A stretch of DNA of 36,315 nucleotides from NCBI RefSeq assembly GCF_016862395.1, contig NZ_BOMW01000073.1:1-36315 (forward strand), written 5' to 3'. Position numbers and translations under genes: made by a program. This document shows positions 1 to 9,859 of the stretch, piece by piece. Source of the DNA: Actinoplanes siamensis (lineage in GTDB: Bacteria; Actinomycetota; Actinomycetes; Mycobacteriales; Micromonosporaceae). The notes beneath the pieces were generated by a model that saw only the letters and a program-made list of their open reading frames with translations, was not told where the DNA came from and searched no databases. Every line of letters starts with the position of its first letter. Within the stretch, counting starts at the first letter, position 1.

Positions 1-3000
1 GACGGCGTCGCACTGTTCGTCTGCGTGTCCCGGGTGTCGAACGCGCCGGTCTCCGGATCGTACCAGCGGGCCATCATGTTGACCTTGCCGGTTCCGGCGT
101 CGGTCCACTCCGACTGGTAGCCCAGCTTCCCGAGCATCCCGCCGGAGGCGAGGATCTTGCCCCACGGATCGTAGGAGACCGAGCCCGGCAACGTCGTGCC
201 GGTCGCGGTGAACTCGCCGACCACGTCGGTGTGGATGTCGGTCCACGCGTAGCGACCCGTGCCACCGGAGGCGACACCGACCAGGCCGTCGCCCGGATCC
301 CGGACGTAGGTGGTCGTGCCGTCGGACGCGACCGTGTTGGCCAGGCCCGTGTAGGTCAGGTCCGGCTGGATCACCCGGCCCAGACCGTCATAGGTGTAAC
401 GCGCCGCGCCCTGCGAGACAACCTGGTTGAACGCGTCGGTGACCGTGTCGGTCTGCACACCGCCCTTGACCGTCGACCGCAACGTGCCACGCGCCGTGTA
501 CTGGTAGGCGGTGCCGTCCGAGTCGGAGACCAGCTGGTTGCGCTGGTCGTACGCGAAGGTCTTGGTCCCGGCCTGGACCCGGTTGCCCGACTTGTCGTAG
601 GCGTAGACGACAGGCGTGACCCCGTTGTCCCACTGCGTCAGCCGCCCGGCCTGGTCGTACGTGTAGCTGTTGGCCGACGACCCGTTGAAGCCGCTGGTCG
701 TCTTCTTCGTGAGGTTGTCGTTGAGATCCCACTCGTACGCGATCTTCGCGACGCTCGCGCCCGCGGAGGTGCGCAGGCTGTCCGTCTTGAGCTGGTGCAG
801 ATCGGTGTACTCGAACGTCCGCGTGTTCCCGCCGCCGTAGGTGACCGACGAGACCTGCGACAGGTCGTCGTACTTGTAACTCTGCGTCAGCCCGGCGCCC
901 GAGTTGGCCAGAGTGGCGAGCCGCCCGGCGGTGTCGTACGCGTACGACGTCGTCCCGGCCGCGTCCACCCGGGTCTTGAGCCGCCCGTCCTCGTCGTACT
1001 GGTACGACGAGGCACCCGACACCCCACCGATCGAGGTGACCAGGCCCCGGTCGTCGTACGCCACGGTGGTCACACCCGCGGAACCGGTCAGCGACGTCAT
1101 CCGCCCGACCGCGTCGTACTCGAAGGTCTTGTCCTTGGTCGTGACCTGCGCGCCGGTGCCGGAGCTGCGCTTGAGCCGCCCCATGGTGTCGTATTCGGAC
1201 GTCACGGTGACGTCTCCCGGTGAGACCAGCTTGGTCAGCTGACCGCCGGCGTCGTACGCCATGGTGAACGTGCGGCTCTCCAGGCTGGCCGTGGTGCCGG
1301 TCGCCGGCTCGATCTGCGACTCGACCAGGCCCCACGGGTTGTACGTCGTGATGAACGGGTTTCCGCGCCCGTCGACGAACCGGGTCTGCTGCCCCGCCGC
1401 GTCGTAACCGAAGCTGGTCACGATCGCGTCGGCGTTGCTGATCGGCTCCCGCTGGCTGGTCAGCCGGCCGAGCACGTCGTACTCGAACGTCTTGGTCACC
1501 CCGAGCGCGTCGGTCGACGACTTCGGGTTGCCGAGCACGTCGTACTCCTGCGACCGGGTGCGCAGTTTCACGCCCGCCGCGGAGTGGTCGGAAGTGCTGG
1601 TGGCGCGTCCGGCCAGGTCGTAGGTGACAGTGGAGTACGTCTTGTCCGGCGCGACCACCTTCACCGGCCGGCCGAGCCCGTCGTACTGCGTCTCGGTGAT
1701 CTTGCCGGCGCCGTCGGTGGTCAGCGTCTGTTCACCGGCGCTGTTGTAGGCGAACCCGGCGGTCACGCCGCCCGGCGACGTGACGGTCGTCGGCCAGGGG
1801 CCGGTGCCGTAGGTGTACTCGGTGGTGTAGTTCCGGTCGGTCTGCCGGACCTGCTGGGTGGAGGTCAGCGTCCGGTCCAGGTAGTCGTAGGTGGCGCTGC
1901 CGACCGCCCCGGTCGGGTCGGTCTCCGACAGCAGGTTGCCCTCGATGTCGTAGGCGTACTTGCTGACCCCGCCGTCGGGAGCGGTCACCCGCACGGTGCG
2001 GCCGAGCTGGTCGTAGGCGTACGACGTGGTGTTGCCCAGCGTGTCGGTGGCCGAGACCGGCTGGCCCACGGTGTTGTACTCGGTGGTCGCCACCGGCGTG
2101 ATCGGCGTCGTCGAACCCGGCGGCGTGTACGCCGGCAGCCTGGTTTCGATCAGCTGACCGCCACCGTCGTACTTCGCCACGGTGACCGAGCCGTTGGCGT
2201 CCTTCTCCTCGGTCGGCTCCCCGAACGTGTTGAAACCGACGATGGTGTACGGCCGCAGCGTCACCGGATTCCCGGTCCCGGTCACTGTCGGCACCGCGGG
2301 CGCGGTGGTCACCACGGCCCGGCCCGCCTCGTCGTTGTCGACGTCGGTGACGTTGCCCGCCGCGTCGACGGTCGCGGTGACCGACCCGTCGGCGTCCAGG
2401 CTCGCCGAGCTCCGGATCACCTTCGCGTCCGCGGCCGGCGCGGTCCCCGCCACGATCTGACCGATCTCGGTCGAGCTGAGGGATTTCTGGTACGTCTGCA
2501 CGTCGTCGATCAGCCCGGAGAAGAACCCGCTGTCCCCGGTCCGCGCGCCGACCAGCAGTCCGGTCGCCCGGTTGGTGAAGCCGTTCGTGCTGGTGACGGT
2601 CGCCTGCTGGGTGCCGCCCACGTAGAGCTTGGCGCCCGACGCGTCGACGGTCACCGCCAGGTGCGTCCACGCCCCGGCGGTCGCCTTCACCGACGAGGTC
2701 GCGCTGAGCGACTCGGTCGTGCCGTCCGGCCCGCGCACCGCCGTCGACACCTGCCAGGCGTCGGCCGTCTTGTTGTAGAGCAGTGAGACCGCCGGGCCGC
2801 CGCTGTCGCCGGGAAGCGTCGCCACGTAGCGATCAGCGTCCTTGGAGCTCAGCTTCACCCAACTGCTGAGGGTGTACGACCGTAACGTGTCCACCGGCGG
2901 CTGCCCGGTGATCCCCGCCTTCGTGCCGTTGAACGACGCCGCCCCGCCACGCTCGGTCGACCAGGACACCGCCCCGGAGACCGCGCCGATGGTGTTGCCG

Positions 3001-6000
3001 GCGGTGTCCGCGGTCGACGCGCCGGACGACTGGTTCAGCTGCCAGCGCAGGGTCGGCGTGAGGCCGGTCGTGAGGTAGGTGGTCTGCGACTGGGCGCGGC
3101 CCAGCCGGTCGTACGCCGTCTCGGACGAGGTCAGTACCGTGCCGCCCTGCGTCAGTGTCGTGCTGACCACCTCGTCCTCGGGTGAGAGGCCGTAGGTGGT
3201 GGTGCGGTTCAGCCCCGAGGGGTCCAGCGTCGTCGCGTAGTTGCGGCCGGCGTTGTCGTACACCCGCCGCGTGGTCGTCAGCCCGTTGTTGGTGACCTGC
3301 TTGACCAGGTTCCCGGCGGCGTCGTACTCGTTGCGCTCCTCGACATACGACTGGCCCGACTTCGGATCACGGTGGGTCACCGAGACCAGCAGGTTGTTGT
3401 CGGTGTACGTGTACTCGGTGACGTTGTCCCTGCCGTCGATTTCGGACGCCAGGCGCCCCGCCGGGTCGTACGTCAGCTTGCGGAGCGCGACGTCGCCGAC
3501 CTCGCCCTTGTCGTTCTCGTAGTCCTCGACCACGGTCTGCAGCTCGTTGCCGACCGCGTCGAACGTGGTGAGCACCGTGCTGCCGTCCGCGTGCGTCTGC
3601 GAGGTGACCCGCCCGAACGCGTCGTATTCCAGGGTCACGGTGTTGCCGAGCTCGTCGGTCTCACTCGTCTTGCGACCGTGGTCGTCGTAGCCGTAGGTGA
3701 CCGTGCGGGAGGCGTCGCCACCTGTCGCGTCGGAAACCGTCTCCGAGGCGAGCAGCCCGTCGATGGTGTAGCCGAGCGTGGTGACCGCCGTGTGCACGGC
3801 GCCGGTGACCCGGTTCGTGACACCCGGATCGGTACGAGTGATCACCCGGTCCATCCGGTCGTGGGTGAACGTCGTGACCGCGCCGCCCTCGATCTCCTTG
3901 ACCGTGCGGCCGATCCCGTCGTACTCGTACCGCGTGACCTCACCCGCCGGGTCGGTGACCTCGGCGATGTCACCGGACTTGTAGTACCGGATCGTCTGGA
4001 CGCCACCACCCGGCTTGACGATCTTCCACGGCAGGCCGGGAGGAGCGAACCCGCCGTCGTACGCCGCGACAGTCGTGCCGTCGGTGTAGGAGATCGACGT
4101 CTTCCGCTTGAGCGGGTCGACCATGCTCGTCCGGTTGCCGGCGGCGTCGTACGCGTACGTCGTCAGGTAGGTGTCGTCGGTGGCCGACGACGAGCCCGGA
4201 CCACGCTGGGTCAGCGGCCGGTCGTTGAGGACGCTGAACGCCGGGTTCTCCGTCGTCGCGTCCGGGAAATAGGTGTTGTACGTGGTCGAGCACCGGTTCG
4301 CCGAGCGATCCTGACAGGTCGTGGCCGACACGACGTTGCCGCGCACGTCGTGCTCGTTGATGGTCATGTTCCCGTTGGGATCGGTGACCGTCCGCAGGTG
4401 ACCCTTGCCGCTGTAGCCGTACCGGGTGACCTGCCCGCGCGCGTCGATGTCGGCGGCTTTGCGGCCGAACATCATGTCGTTCACGACAGACGTCTCGGAG
4501 TTGTCCGGCCCGCCGAGCGGGTAGCGGACCTCGCCGGCCGGCGCCGACTTCGCCTTCTCCCGCGCCTTGAACTGGCTGGACACCTGGCTGGCGTCCAGTT
4601 CGGAGCGGTAGAAGGCGACCTCGGCCATCGCGCCGGTGAAGTAGTGCACGTCCGCGGAGTTGACCGTGAAACCGGGCAGGTTGTTGCTGGTGTAGCCGGC
4701 ACCGAGGTAGTAGTCGGACTCGGCGACGTTCTCCCGGACGGTGAACGGGGTTCCGCCCGCCCACTGCACCTTGGTTCCGTCCAGGTACAGCGTCTGGGTG
4801 GTGCCGCTGACGGTCAGCGCGACGTGGTGCCACTTGCCGTCGGTCACCTTGGTCCGGCCGCTCAGGCCGATCCACCAGTTCTGCTGGAAACTGCCGGCGG
4901 TGCAGGTGAAGATCACCATGTTGAGCCCGTTGACGGCGTCCGGGTTCTTGACCGGATCCGCCCGGGTGCCCGAGATCGTCAGGCACTTGCCCGAGTTCGG
5001 GTTCCGCAGCCCGCCCTGGTACGGCTGCCAGACCTGACCGGCGGAGGCGTTGCAGGTGTTGATCTGCACGGGGGTGTTGTCGGTCTTGCCCGCGGACTTC
5101 ACCTCCAGGCACTTGCCGAGGGCACTCACGCTGCCGCCGGGATCGACCGACCAGTTCTGCGCGGCCGTGCCGTTGCACGTGTACACCTGAACCGGTGTGG
5201 CGTTCGCGGTGGCGCCGTCTTGCACGTCGAGGCACTTGCCGCGGTAGAGCGAGTTGATCGGACCCGTCGGGTTGCTCGACGGCGCCAGCGCGCGCAGGTC
5301 GCCGGTCGAACTGATCCAGAGCGTGGGCAGGGTGGAACTACGAGGACTGGGTCCCGTCTCGCCCAGCAGCACGCCGTCCTGATCGAGGCCGCCGGGTTGG
5401 TCCGCGGTGGGGCCCCGGAACCACATCGACACGGACGTGGCGGTGGCCGGCGAACTGCTGGTCACTGGGAAGATGCCCGCGGGCAGGTCGACGTGCGTGC
5501 CGAACAGCTGCGTGAATTCGCCGGCGGAGTCGGTTCCGCCGAACGGGCCGGTACCCGGCTCGAAATAGACGCCGTCGTACGTCGCGGTGCCGCCGTTGAC
5601 CTCGTTGACCGCGTCCTTGGCGCCGATGTCGTTCATCCGCCAGTAGTTGGTCGGAGCGCCACCGAGGACCGCGCTCTGGTGCACCTTCGACGAGCCGTTG
5701 ATCTCCGGCGCCTTGGGCGTCCACACCGAGCCGTTGCCGTCGGTCAGCTTGCCGACCCGGCCGGTCACCCCGTCGTACACCACCGAAGCGGCCACCTGCC
5801 CCGACGGGCGGGTCACCCGGGTCAGCGGCTTGAACTCGCCCCTGGCCCGCCAGAGGTCACCGGCGAGCTGGCCGTCGATCTCGGTGTCGTAGTACGCCGC
5901 CTCGGCGATCGACCCCTTGAAGAAGTCAGCCGTGCCGAGATTGCTGGAGTTGTTGATGTGCGACTGGTTCGGCCAGCCGCCACCGAGGAAACCGGTGCCG

Positions 6001-9000
6001 AGGTACGAGTAGGAGGCGCTCATGTCCTCGACGGTCACGCCGGTCTCGGCGACGGGCGTCGTGTCGCCGTCGACGTACAGCTGCTGCCCGTTGCCGTTGG
6101 CGCTGAGCACCACGTGGTGCCACTTGCCGTCGGCCACGACGGTCTCGGACTTCAGCGCGGTGTGCGTCCGCGTCAGGTAGGACTGGTCCGCCTGGCGCGG
6201 CTTGCCGCACGCCCAGATGAAGATCGCCGCGCCGGCCGCCGTCCCGTTGCCCTCGGAGTCGAGGCACAGACCTGCCGCGTCGTTGACGATCCGGCCGTTG
6301 GCCTGCACGTCCCACTTCTGGTTCGCGGCGCCGTTGCAGCTGAACGTGACCACGGACAGCCCGTTCTCCAGTCCCCCGTCCGCGGCGGTCACGCACTTCT
6401 CCACGGTGCTGCCGGCAGCGCCGGTGGCGACCCTCAGCTCGCGGGCGGCGGTCCAGGTGAATCTCTGGTGACCCAGAACGCCGCAGGTGCCGAGCCGGAT
6501 CGGGGTGTTGTTGTCCGTCGAGTTGTCCTTGACCTCGAGGCACTGCCCGTTGCCGTAGGCGACCAGCGTGCCCAGCGACGTGCCCGGCCGCGGCGCCTTG
6601 GGGAAGCCGCCCATCAGGTAGCCGTCGGAGCCGATGTAGAGCGTCGGGTTGTAGGCGCCCCGGGTGGTCGACGTGGCCGATGCCGCCGCATCCCAGGACT
6701 GCCCGTACAACACGCCGTCGCCGCTGCCGGCGGGCACGTTGAACCACATGCTGATCGCCTGGTTGGAGGCGTCGCCGTCCAGGTTCGCCGGCACCTTGAC
6801 CGACGACGACGTGCCGTTGAAGCCGGCCGCGGTCGCCTGGGAACCGGCCAGCGGGCCGGGCAGTCCCAGGGTCACGTTGGCGTACGTGCCCTTGTCGGTG
6901 CCCGCGTTCTCGATGACCGAGCTGGGCGCGTCGGTGCCGCTGGTCTCGTTCAGCCGCCAGTACGACTGGGGGCGGGAGTTGGTCACCGCGGTCTGGTAGC
7001 GCGACCCGGTGCCGTACTCGTAGGTGTGGCAGGCCCCGTCACCGGTCGGCGGGCACACCTTGGTGAGGGTGTTGCCGCTGTACTCGTACCGCCACGTGTT
7101 GACCGAATTCTGGTCGCCGGGAACCACCGCGTCGGTGGAGACGGTCGCCACCCGAGGCGGATTCGTACCGGTCCAGGTGAGACCGAGGGACCGGCCGGAC
7201 GCCGAGGTGATCTTTGCCAGGCGGCCGTTGTCGTTGTAGCCGAAGGTCTGCGTACGGCCGGAGCCGTCCTTGATCGCCGAGAGCAGGAAGGGTCCGGGAG
7301 TTCCTACGGCCCCGGACGTGGTCCTGCGGGCGAACTCGTAGGTGGTGCCGTCCTTCTCGGTCAGCCGGTAGCCCCCGCCGGGCAACTCCGCGAAGTCGGC
7401 GGCGCGGCCGGCCGGCGAGGTGAACGTGCCGTCGCTGTTACGACCGAAGGTGAGGTCCCTGCCGTTCGGATAGGTCACGGTCACGGTGTTGACCACGGGC
7501 ACCTGCTGGGGGCGGGAGATGTACCGCTCCACGGCCTGGGCGTCCGCGACGCTGGACCAGCCGGCGCCGAAGGCCTGATCCGAGCGGGGATCGATGCTGT
7601 TGTACGACCGGATGATCTCCAGCGGTGGCCCGACGGTGTTCACCATCGCGTCCCGCGCCGACGTGGTGTAGTTGCCGGACACCTGGTCGAAGCCCTTGTC
7701 CGGGTTCTGCGCCAGTCCCGAGGTGACCAGCGGCTGCGGAACCAGCGCGTTGAGCAGGTGCTTCGTCTGATACTTCGCGGTGTCCAGCAGCCCGTCGGAG
7801 ACCACCACCGACCAGTAGTAGGTCTCGCCCCACTTGAGCACGCCGGACGGCACGACCCAGCGGTTCTTGCTGATCTTGCCGGAGGTGGCGATCTGTGTCT
7901 TGGCGTCCTTGCCGTAGACGAGGAACTCGTACTTCAACGACTTCGGCCAGTTGTCCGCGTCGTGCGCCGCGGCCAGCAGCTCCGGGGTCAGCGACGCGGC
8001 CGACGCCCCGTAGGACGGGTACTGGTCGTCGACCTGGGGCATCTCGTTGTAGTCGTAGGTGATCTCGAGATAAGGGCCCAGGTTGTAGCTGGTGTCGCGA
8101 GAGGTGAACCGCTTGAACGCGGCGGCGTGGTTCTCCGAGGCGGTCAGGGCCAGGCCGTAGTTGGGCGCGGTGCCGATCGACCACATGTTCATCGCCTGCG
8201 TGTCCAGCGACACCGACCGCCAGGCGCCCTTCGACCGGTCCGCGCCGGTGTTCGTGCAGGCCGGGGAGTTGTTCGTGATGTTCAGCGTGCCGATCGGCGC
8301 CGAGTAGGCGGGGGTGGCGCTCAACGTGCCGTTGCCGATGTCGGCGGCACGCCAGTTCTCGGTGATCCGCCGGACGTACACCGGGTTCAAGGTCGTGCAG
8401 TCGTACGACCAGGTGTGGTACAGGAAGAGCTTGGCCGCCTTGATCTGGCTGCCCTTGAAATCCTTGTCGAAGTCCGAGAACGCCATGATCGACCGGGAGA
8501 CGGTAGTGCCGTTCCAGGTGCCGACGGGAAGGTTGTCGTCGCCGGCGTGGTTGTTGGTGCTCGTGTCGTTGTCGACGTACGTGTCGCCGGTGTCGTAGGT
8601 CTCCACCGTCGTCGGGTCGATGCGCACCGGGTACTGCCGGGCCGGGTCGTTCAGCCACGCGGCGTCCGCGGTGACCCGCAGAGCGGGCTTGCCGTCGAGG
8701 GTGATCAGCTGGTACTTGACGCCCGACGACTGGGCGGGGGCGCCCGACGCCGGGTCGACCTTGGAGTCGGTCATGTAGCCCGGTGGCGCTCGCAGAGCGA
8801 CCTGCCCGTGCGGGTCGACCATCGCCAGCGAGCCGTCCTGCTGCGGCTGGATCGTCAACCCGTCCAGGTGCAGCGCGAAGGTCCACTCGTTGACGTTCGT
8901 CGGCGCCTTCAGGACGATCGTCTCTTTCAGGCCGTCGTTGACGGTCCGCAGCTCCAGGTCGGTGTTCGGCAGCACCTCGGGGTACATGGCGGTGGAGTCG

Positions 9001-9752
9001 GTCACGACCGCCGGCACGTCCGCCGCGCCCAGCAGGTCGTAGGCGATGGTGTAGCCCGAGCCCGTGGTGATCGCGGCCAGCGCCTCGTCGACGGAGGCGG
9101 GCGCGGCCGGCTCCGGGGCGGTGGGGGTCGGCGCGTCCGAGGGCTCCGTGCTCGCCGCGATGCCCGCCTCGCCGGGCGTCGTGGCGTCGCCGGTGCCCGT
9201 CCGGCCCAGCGTCACGTCTATCGAGTTGGCGGTCATCGCCAGCCGGTCGCCGCGCCGCATCAGCTTGGTGTCGATCGGCAGGTACGACCCGTCCGCGGCC
9301 CGGTAGTTGATCCGCGTGTCGTGTACCTGCCGGGTGATCGACCCGTCGGCGTTCTCGAACTCGTCGACCTTCGCCGTCGACGTCTTCGGCAGCCGCTTGC
9401 TGGTCTTGTGGTCGAAGCTGTTCTCGCCGCCGTTCCGGGAGGCGGTGAACCGCTTCTTCGACTCGGGATCGGGCAGGTCGGCGTCCACCGCGCCGGTCCC
9501 CTTGCCGGGCTTCGAGCCGCGGCCCCCGTCGGCGCGGGTCTTTTCCGCGGACACGTAGTGGTCGACCTCACCGGCGCCGTCGCCCGGGTCCTGGCGGGGC
9601 CCGCCGGCCACCCCGGCCAACGCCGGCGCCTGGCGCAGCCAGGAGAGGAGTCCGGACAGCGGGAAGCCGCCGCCTTCCGGGACCGCCCCGGCCGGTAGTC
9701 CCATGGCCAGCATCACCGCAACCGCGGTGACGACAGCGATCCGCTGCCTCAT
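1..9752 (-). CDS. Exported RHS/YD-repeat protein with LamG and ricin-B modules, 3' end outside window
   Basis: A single minus-strand frame runs from ATG 9752 to the left edge with no stop, over 3,250 codons. I checked the frame at several points and found it continuous. Residues 1-23 form a signal peptide. A DNRLRE-like beta region lies near 375-570, an Rhs N-terminal segment (PPLEIIRSYNS) near 710-725, and YD repeats such as YDAAGNRT begin near 830. Three LamG-like folds start near 931, 1368 and 2235. The first two contain ricin-type lectin stretches with QxW-like motifs (about 1058-1191 and 1488-1625). The last visible residues are the Rhs core ending (ARWYDPETGAFDTRDT), so the variable C-terminal tip, often a toxin in this family, lies outside the window. 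GGGGG six bases before the start is a modest ribosome site. Surface display or delivery of a toxic tip is inference from the family. Confidence 0.93.
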   Translation of the reverse strand, partial: MRQRIAVVTAVAVMLAMGLPAGAVPEGGGFPLSGLLSWLRQAPALAGVAGGPRQDPGDGAGEVDHYVSAEKTRADGGRGSKPGKGTGAVDADLPDPESKKRFTASRNGGENSFDHKTSKRLPKTSTAKVDEFENADGSITRQVHDTRINYRAADGSYLPIDTKLMRRGDRLAMTANSIDVTLGRTGTGDATTPGEAGIAASTEPSDAPTPTAPEPAAPASVDEALAAITTGSGYTIAYDLLGAADVPAVVTDSTAMYPEVLPNTDLELRTVNDGLKETIVLKAPTNVNEWTFALHLDGLTIQPQQDGSLAMVDPHGQVALRAPPGYMTDSKVDPASGAPAQSSGVKYQLITLDGKPALRVTADAAWLNDPARQYPVRIDPTTVETYDTGDTYVDNDTSTNNHAGDDNLPVGTWNGTTVSRSIMAFSDFDKDFKGSQIKAAKLFLYHTWSYDCTTLNPVYVRRITENWRAADIGNGTLSATPAYSAPIGTLNITNNSPACTNTGADRSKGAWRSVSLDTQAMNMWSIGTAPNYGLALTASENHAAAFKRFTSRDTSYNLGPYLEITYDYNEMPQVDDQYPSYGASAASLTPELLAAAHDADNWPKSLKYEFLVYGKDAKTQIATSGKISKNRWVVPSGVLKWGETYYWSVVVSDGLLDTAKYQTKHLLNALVPQPLVTSGLAQNPDKGFDQVSGNYTTSARDAMVNTVGPPLEIIRSYNSIDPRSDQAFGAGWSSVADAQAVERYISRPQQVPVVNTVTVTYPNGRDLTFGRNSDGTFTSPAGRAADFAELPGGGYRLTEKDGTTYEFARRTTSGAVGTPGPFLLSAIKDGSGRTQTFGYNDNGRLAKITSASGRSLGLTWTGTNPPRVATVSTDAVVPGDQNSVNTWRYEYSGNTLTKVCPPTGDGACHTYEYGTGSRYQTAVTNSRPQSYWRLNETSGTDAPSSVIENAGTDKGTYANVTLGLPGPLAGSQATAAGFNGTSSSVKVPANLDGDASNQAISMWFNVPAGSGDGVLYGQSWDAAASATSTTRGAYNPTLYIGSDGYLMGGFPKAPRPGTSLGTLVAYGNGQCLEVKDNSTDNNTPIRLGTCGVLGHQRFTWTAARELRVATGAAGSTVEKCVTAADGGLENGLSVVTFSCNGAANQKWDVQANGRIVNDAAGLCLDSEGNGTAAGAAIFIWACGKPRQADQSYLTRTHTALKSETVVADGKWHHVVLSANGNGQQLYVDGDTTPVAETGVTVEDMSASYSYLGTGFLGGGWPNQSHINNSSNLGTADFFKGSIAEAAYYDTEIDGQLAGDLWRARGEFKPLTRVTRPSGQVAASVVYDGVTGRVGKLTDGNGSVWTPKAPEINGSSKVHQSAVLGGAPTNYWRMNDIGAKDAVNEVNGGTATYDGVYFEPGTGPFGGTDSAGEFTQLFGTHVDLPAGIFPVTSSSPATATSVSMWFRGPTADQPGGLDQDGVLLGETGPSPRSSTLPTLWISSTGDLRALAPSSNPTGPINSLYRGKCLDVQDGATANATPVQVYTCNGTAAQNWSVDPGGSVSALGKCLEVKSAGKTDNTPVQINTCNASAGQVWQPYQGGLRNPNSGKCLTISGTRADPVKNPDAVNGLNMVIFTCTAGSFQQNWWIGLSGRTKVTDGKWHHVALTVSGTTQTLYLDGTKVQWAGGTPFTVRENVAESDYYLGAGYTSNNLPGFTVNSADVHYFTGAMAEVAFYRSELDASQVSSQFKAREKAKSAPAGEVRYPLGGPDNSETSVVNDMMFGRKAADIDARGQVTRYGYSGKGHLRTVTDPNGNMTINEHDVRGNVVSATTCQDRSANRCSTTYNTYFPDATTENPAFSVLNDRPLTQRGPGSSSATDDTYLTTYAYDAAGNRTSMVDPLKRKTSISYTDGTTVAAYDGGFAPPGLPWKIVKPGGGVQTIRYYKSGDIAEVTDPAGEVTRYEYDGIGRTVKEIEGGAVTTFTHDRMDRVITRTDPGVTNRVTGAVHTAVTTLGYTIDGLLASETVSDATGGDASRTVTYGYDDHGRKTSETDELGNTVTLEYDAFGRVTSQTHADGSTVLTTFDAVGNELQTVVEDYENDKGEVGDVALRKLTYDPAGRLASEIDGRDNVTEYTYTDNNLLVSVTHRDPKSGQSYVEERNEYDAAGNLVKQVTNNGLTTTRRVYDNAGRNYATTLDPSGLNRTTTYGLSPEDEVVSTTLTQGGTVLTSSETAYDRLGRAQSQTTYLTTGLTPTLRWQLNQSSGASTADTAGNTIGAVSGAVSWSTERGGAASFNGTKAGITGQPPVDTLRSYTLSSWVKLSSKDADRYVATLPGDSGGPAVSLLYNKTADAWQVSTAVRGPDGTTESLSATSSVKATAGAWTHLAVTVDASGAKLYVGGTQQATVTSTNGFTNRATGLLVGARTGDSGFFSGLIDDVQTYQKSLSSTEIGQIVAGTAPAADAKVIRSSASLDADGSVTATVDAAGNVTDVDNDEAGRAVVTTAPAVPTVTGTGNPVTLRPYTIVGFNTFGEPTEEKDANGSVTVAKYDGGGQLIETRLPAYTPPGSTTPITPVATTEYNTVGQPVSATDTLGNTTSYAYDQLGRTVRVTAPDGGVSKYAYDIEGNLLSETDPTGAVGSATYDYLDRTLTSTQQVRQTDRNYTTEYTYGTGPWPTTVTSPGGVTAGFAYNSAGEQTLTTDGAGKITETQYDGLGRPVKVVAPDKTYSTVTYDLAGRATSTSDHSAAGVKLRTRSQEYDVLGNPKSSTDALGVTKTFEYDVLGRLTSQREPISNADAIVTSFGYDAAGQQTRFVDGRGNPFITTYNPWGLVESQIEPATGTTASLESRTFTMAYDAGGQLTKLVSPGDVTVTSEYDTMGRLKRSSGTGAQVTTKDKTFEYDAVGRMTSLTGSAGVTTVAYDDRGLVTSIGGVSGASSYQYDEDGRLKTRVDAAGTTSYAYDTAGRLATLANSGAGLTQSYKYDDLSQVSSVTYGGGNTRTFEYTDLHQLKTDSLRTSAGASVAKIAYEWDLNDNLTKKTTSGFNGSSANSYTYDQAGRLTQWDNGVTPVVYAYDKSGNRVQAGTKTFAYDQRNQLVSDSDGTAYQYTARGTLRSTVKGGVQTDTVTDAFNQVVSQGAARYTYDGLGRVIQPDLTYTGLANTVASDGTTTYVRDPGDGLVGVASGGTGRYAWTDIHTDVVGEFTATGTTLPGSVSYDPWGKILASGGMLGKLGYQSEWTDAGTGKVNMMARWYDPETGAFDTRDTQTNSATP

Positions 9753-9799
9753 CCGAGCCCCCGCTCTCAGAATCTTCACAGTGAGCGGACAGCATGGTT

Positions 9800-9827
9800 C
9801 AAGATCATCGAAGTAGGCAAGATCTTG
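9800..9827. promoter_or_regulatory. CAAGATC repeat pair between divergent genes
   Basis: CAAGATC occurs at 9800-9806. It recurs 18 bp later at 9818, extended there to the perfect palindrome CAAGATCTTG (9818-9827). The second copy overlaps the -35 box of the plus-strand promoter, so a regulator bound here could control one or both divergent genes. No regulator is known from the window. Confidence 0.3.
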
Positions 9828-9853
9828 ATTTTGCCCGGTGGAGCACCTACGCT
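9825..9853 (+). promoter_or_regulatory. Leaderless promoter of the BMP-like gene
   Basis: TTGATT (9825-9830) and TACGCT (9848-9853) are separated by exactly 17 bp. The GTG start codon lies at 9860, seven bases after the -10 box, where transcription would begin. This fits a leaderless mRNA, which is common in actinobacteria, and there is no good ribosome site in front of the GTG. Confidence 0.55.
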
Positions 9854-9859
9854 CCGCCC

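Noticed and set aside
3372..9698. A 2,108-codon plus-strand open frame across the Rhs region
   Set aside because: It is antisense to the Rhs gene, whose minus-strand frame gives clear YD, LamG, ricin and core motifs. The plus frame is Arg/Val/Gly-rich text with no domain. Its length is an effect of high GC.
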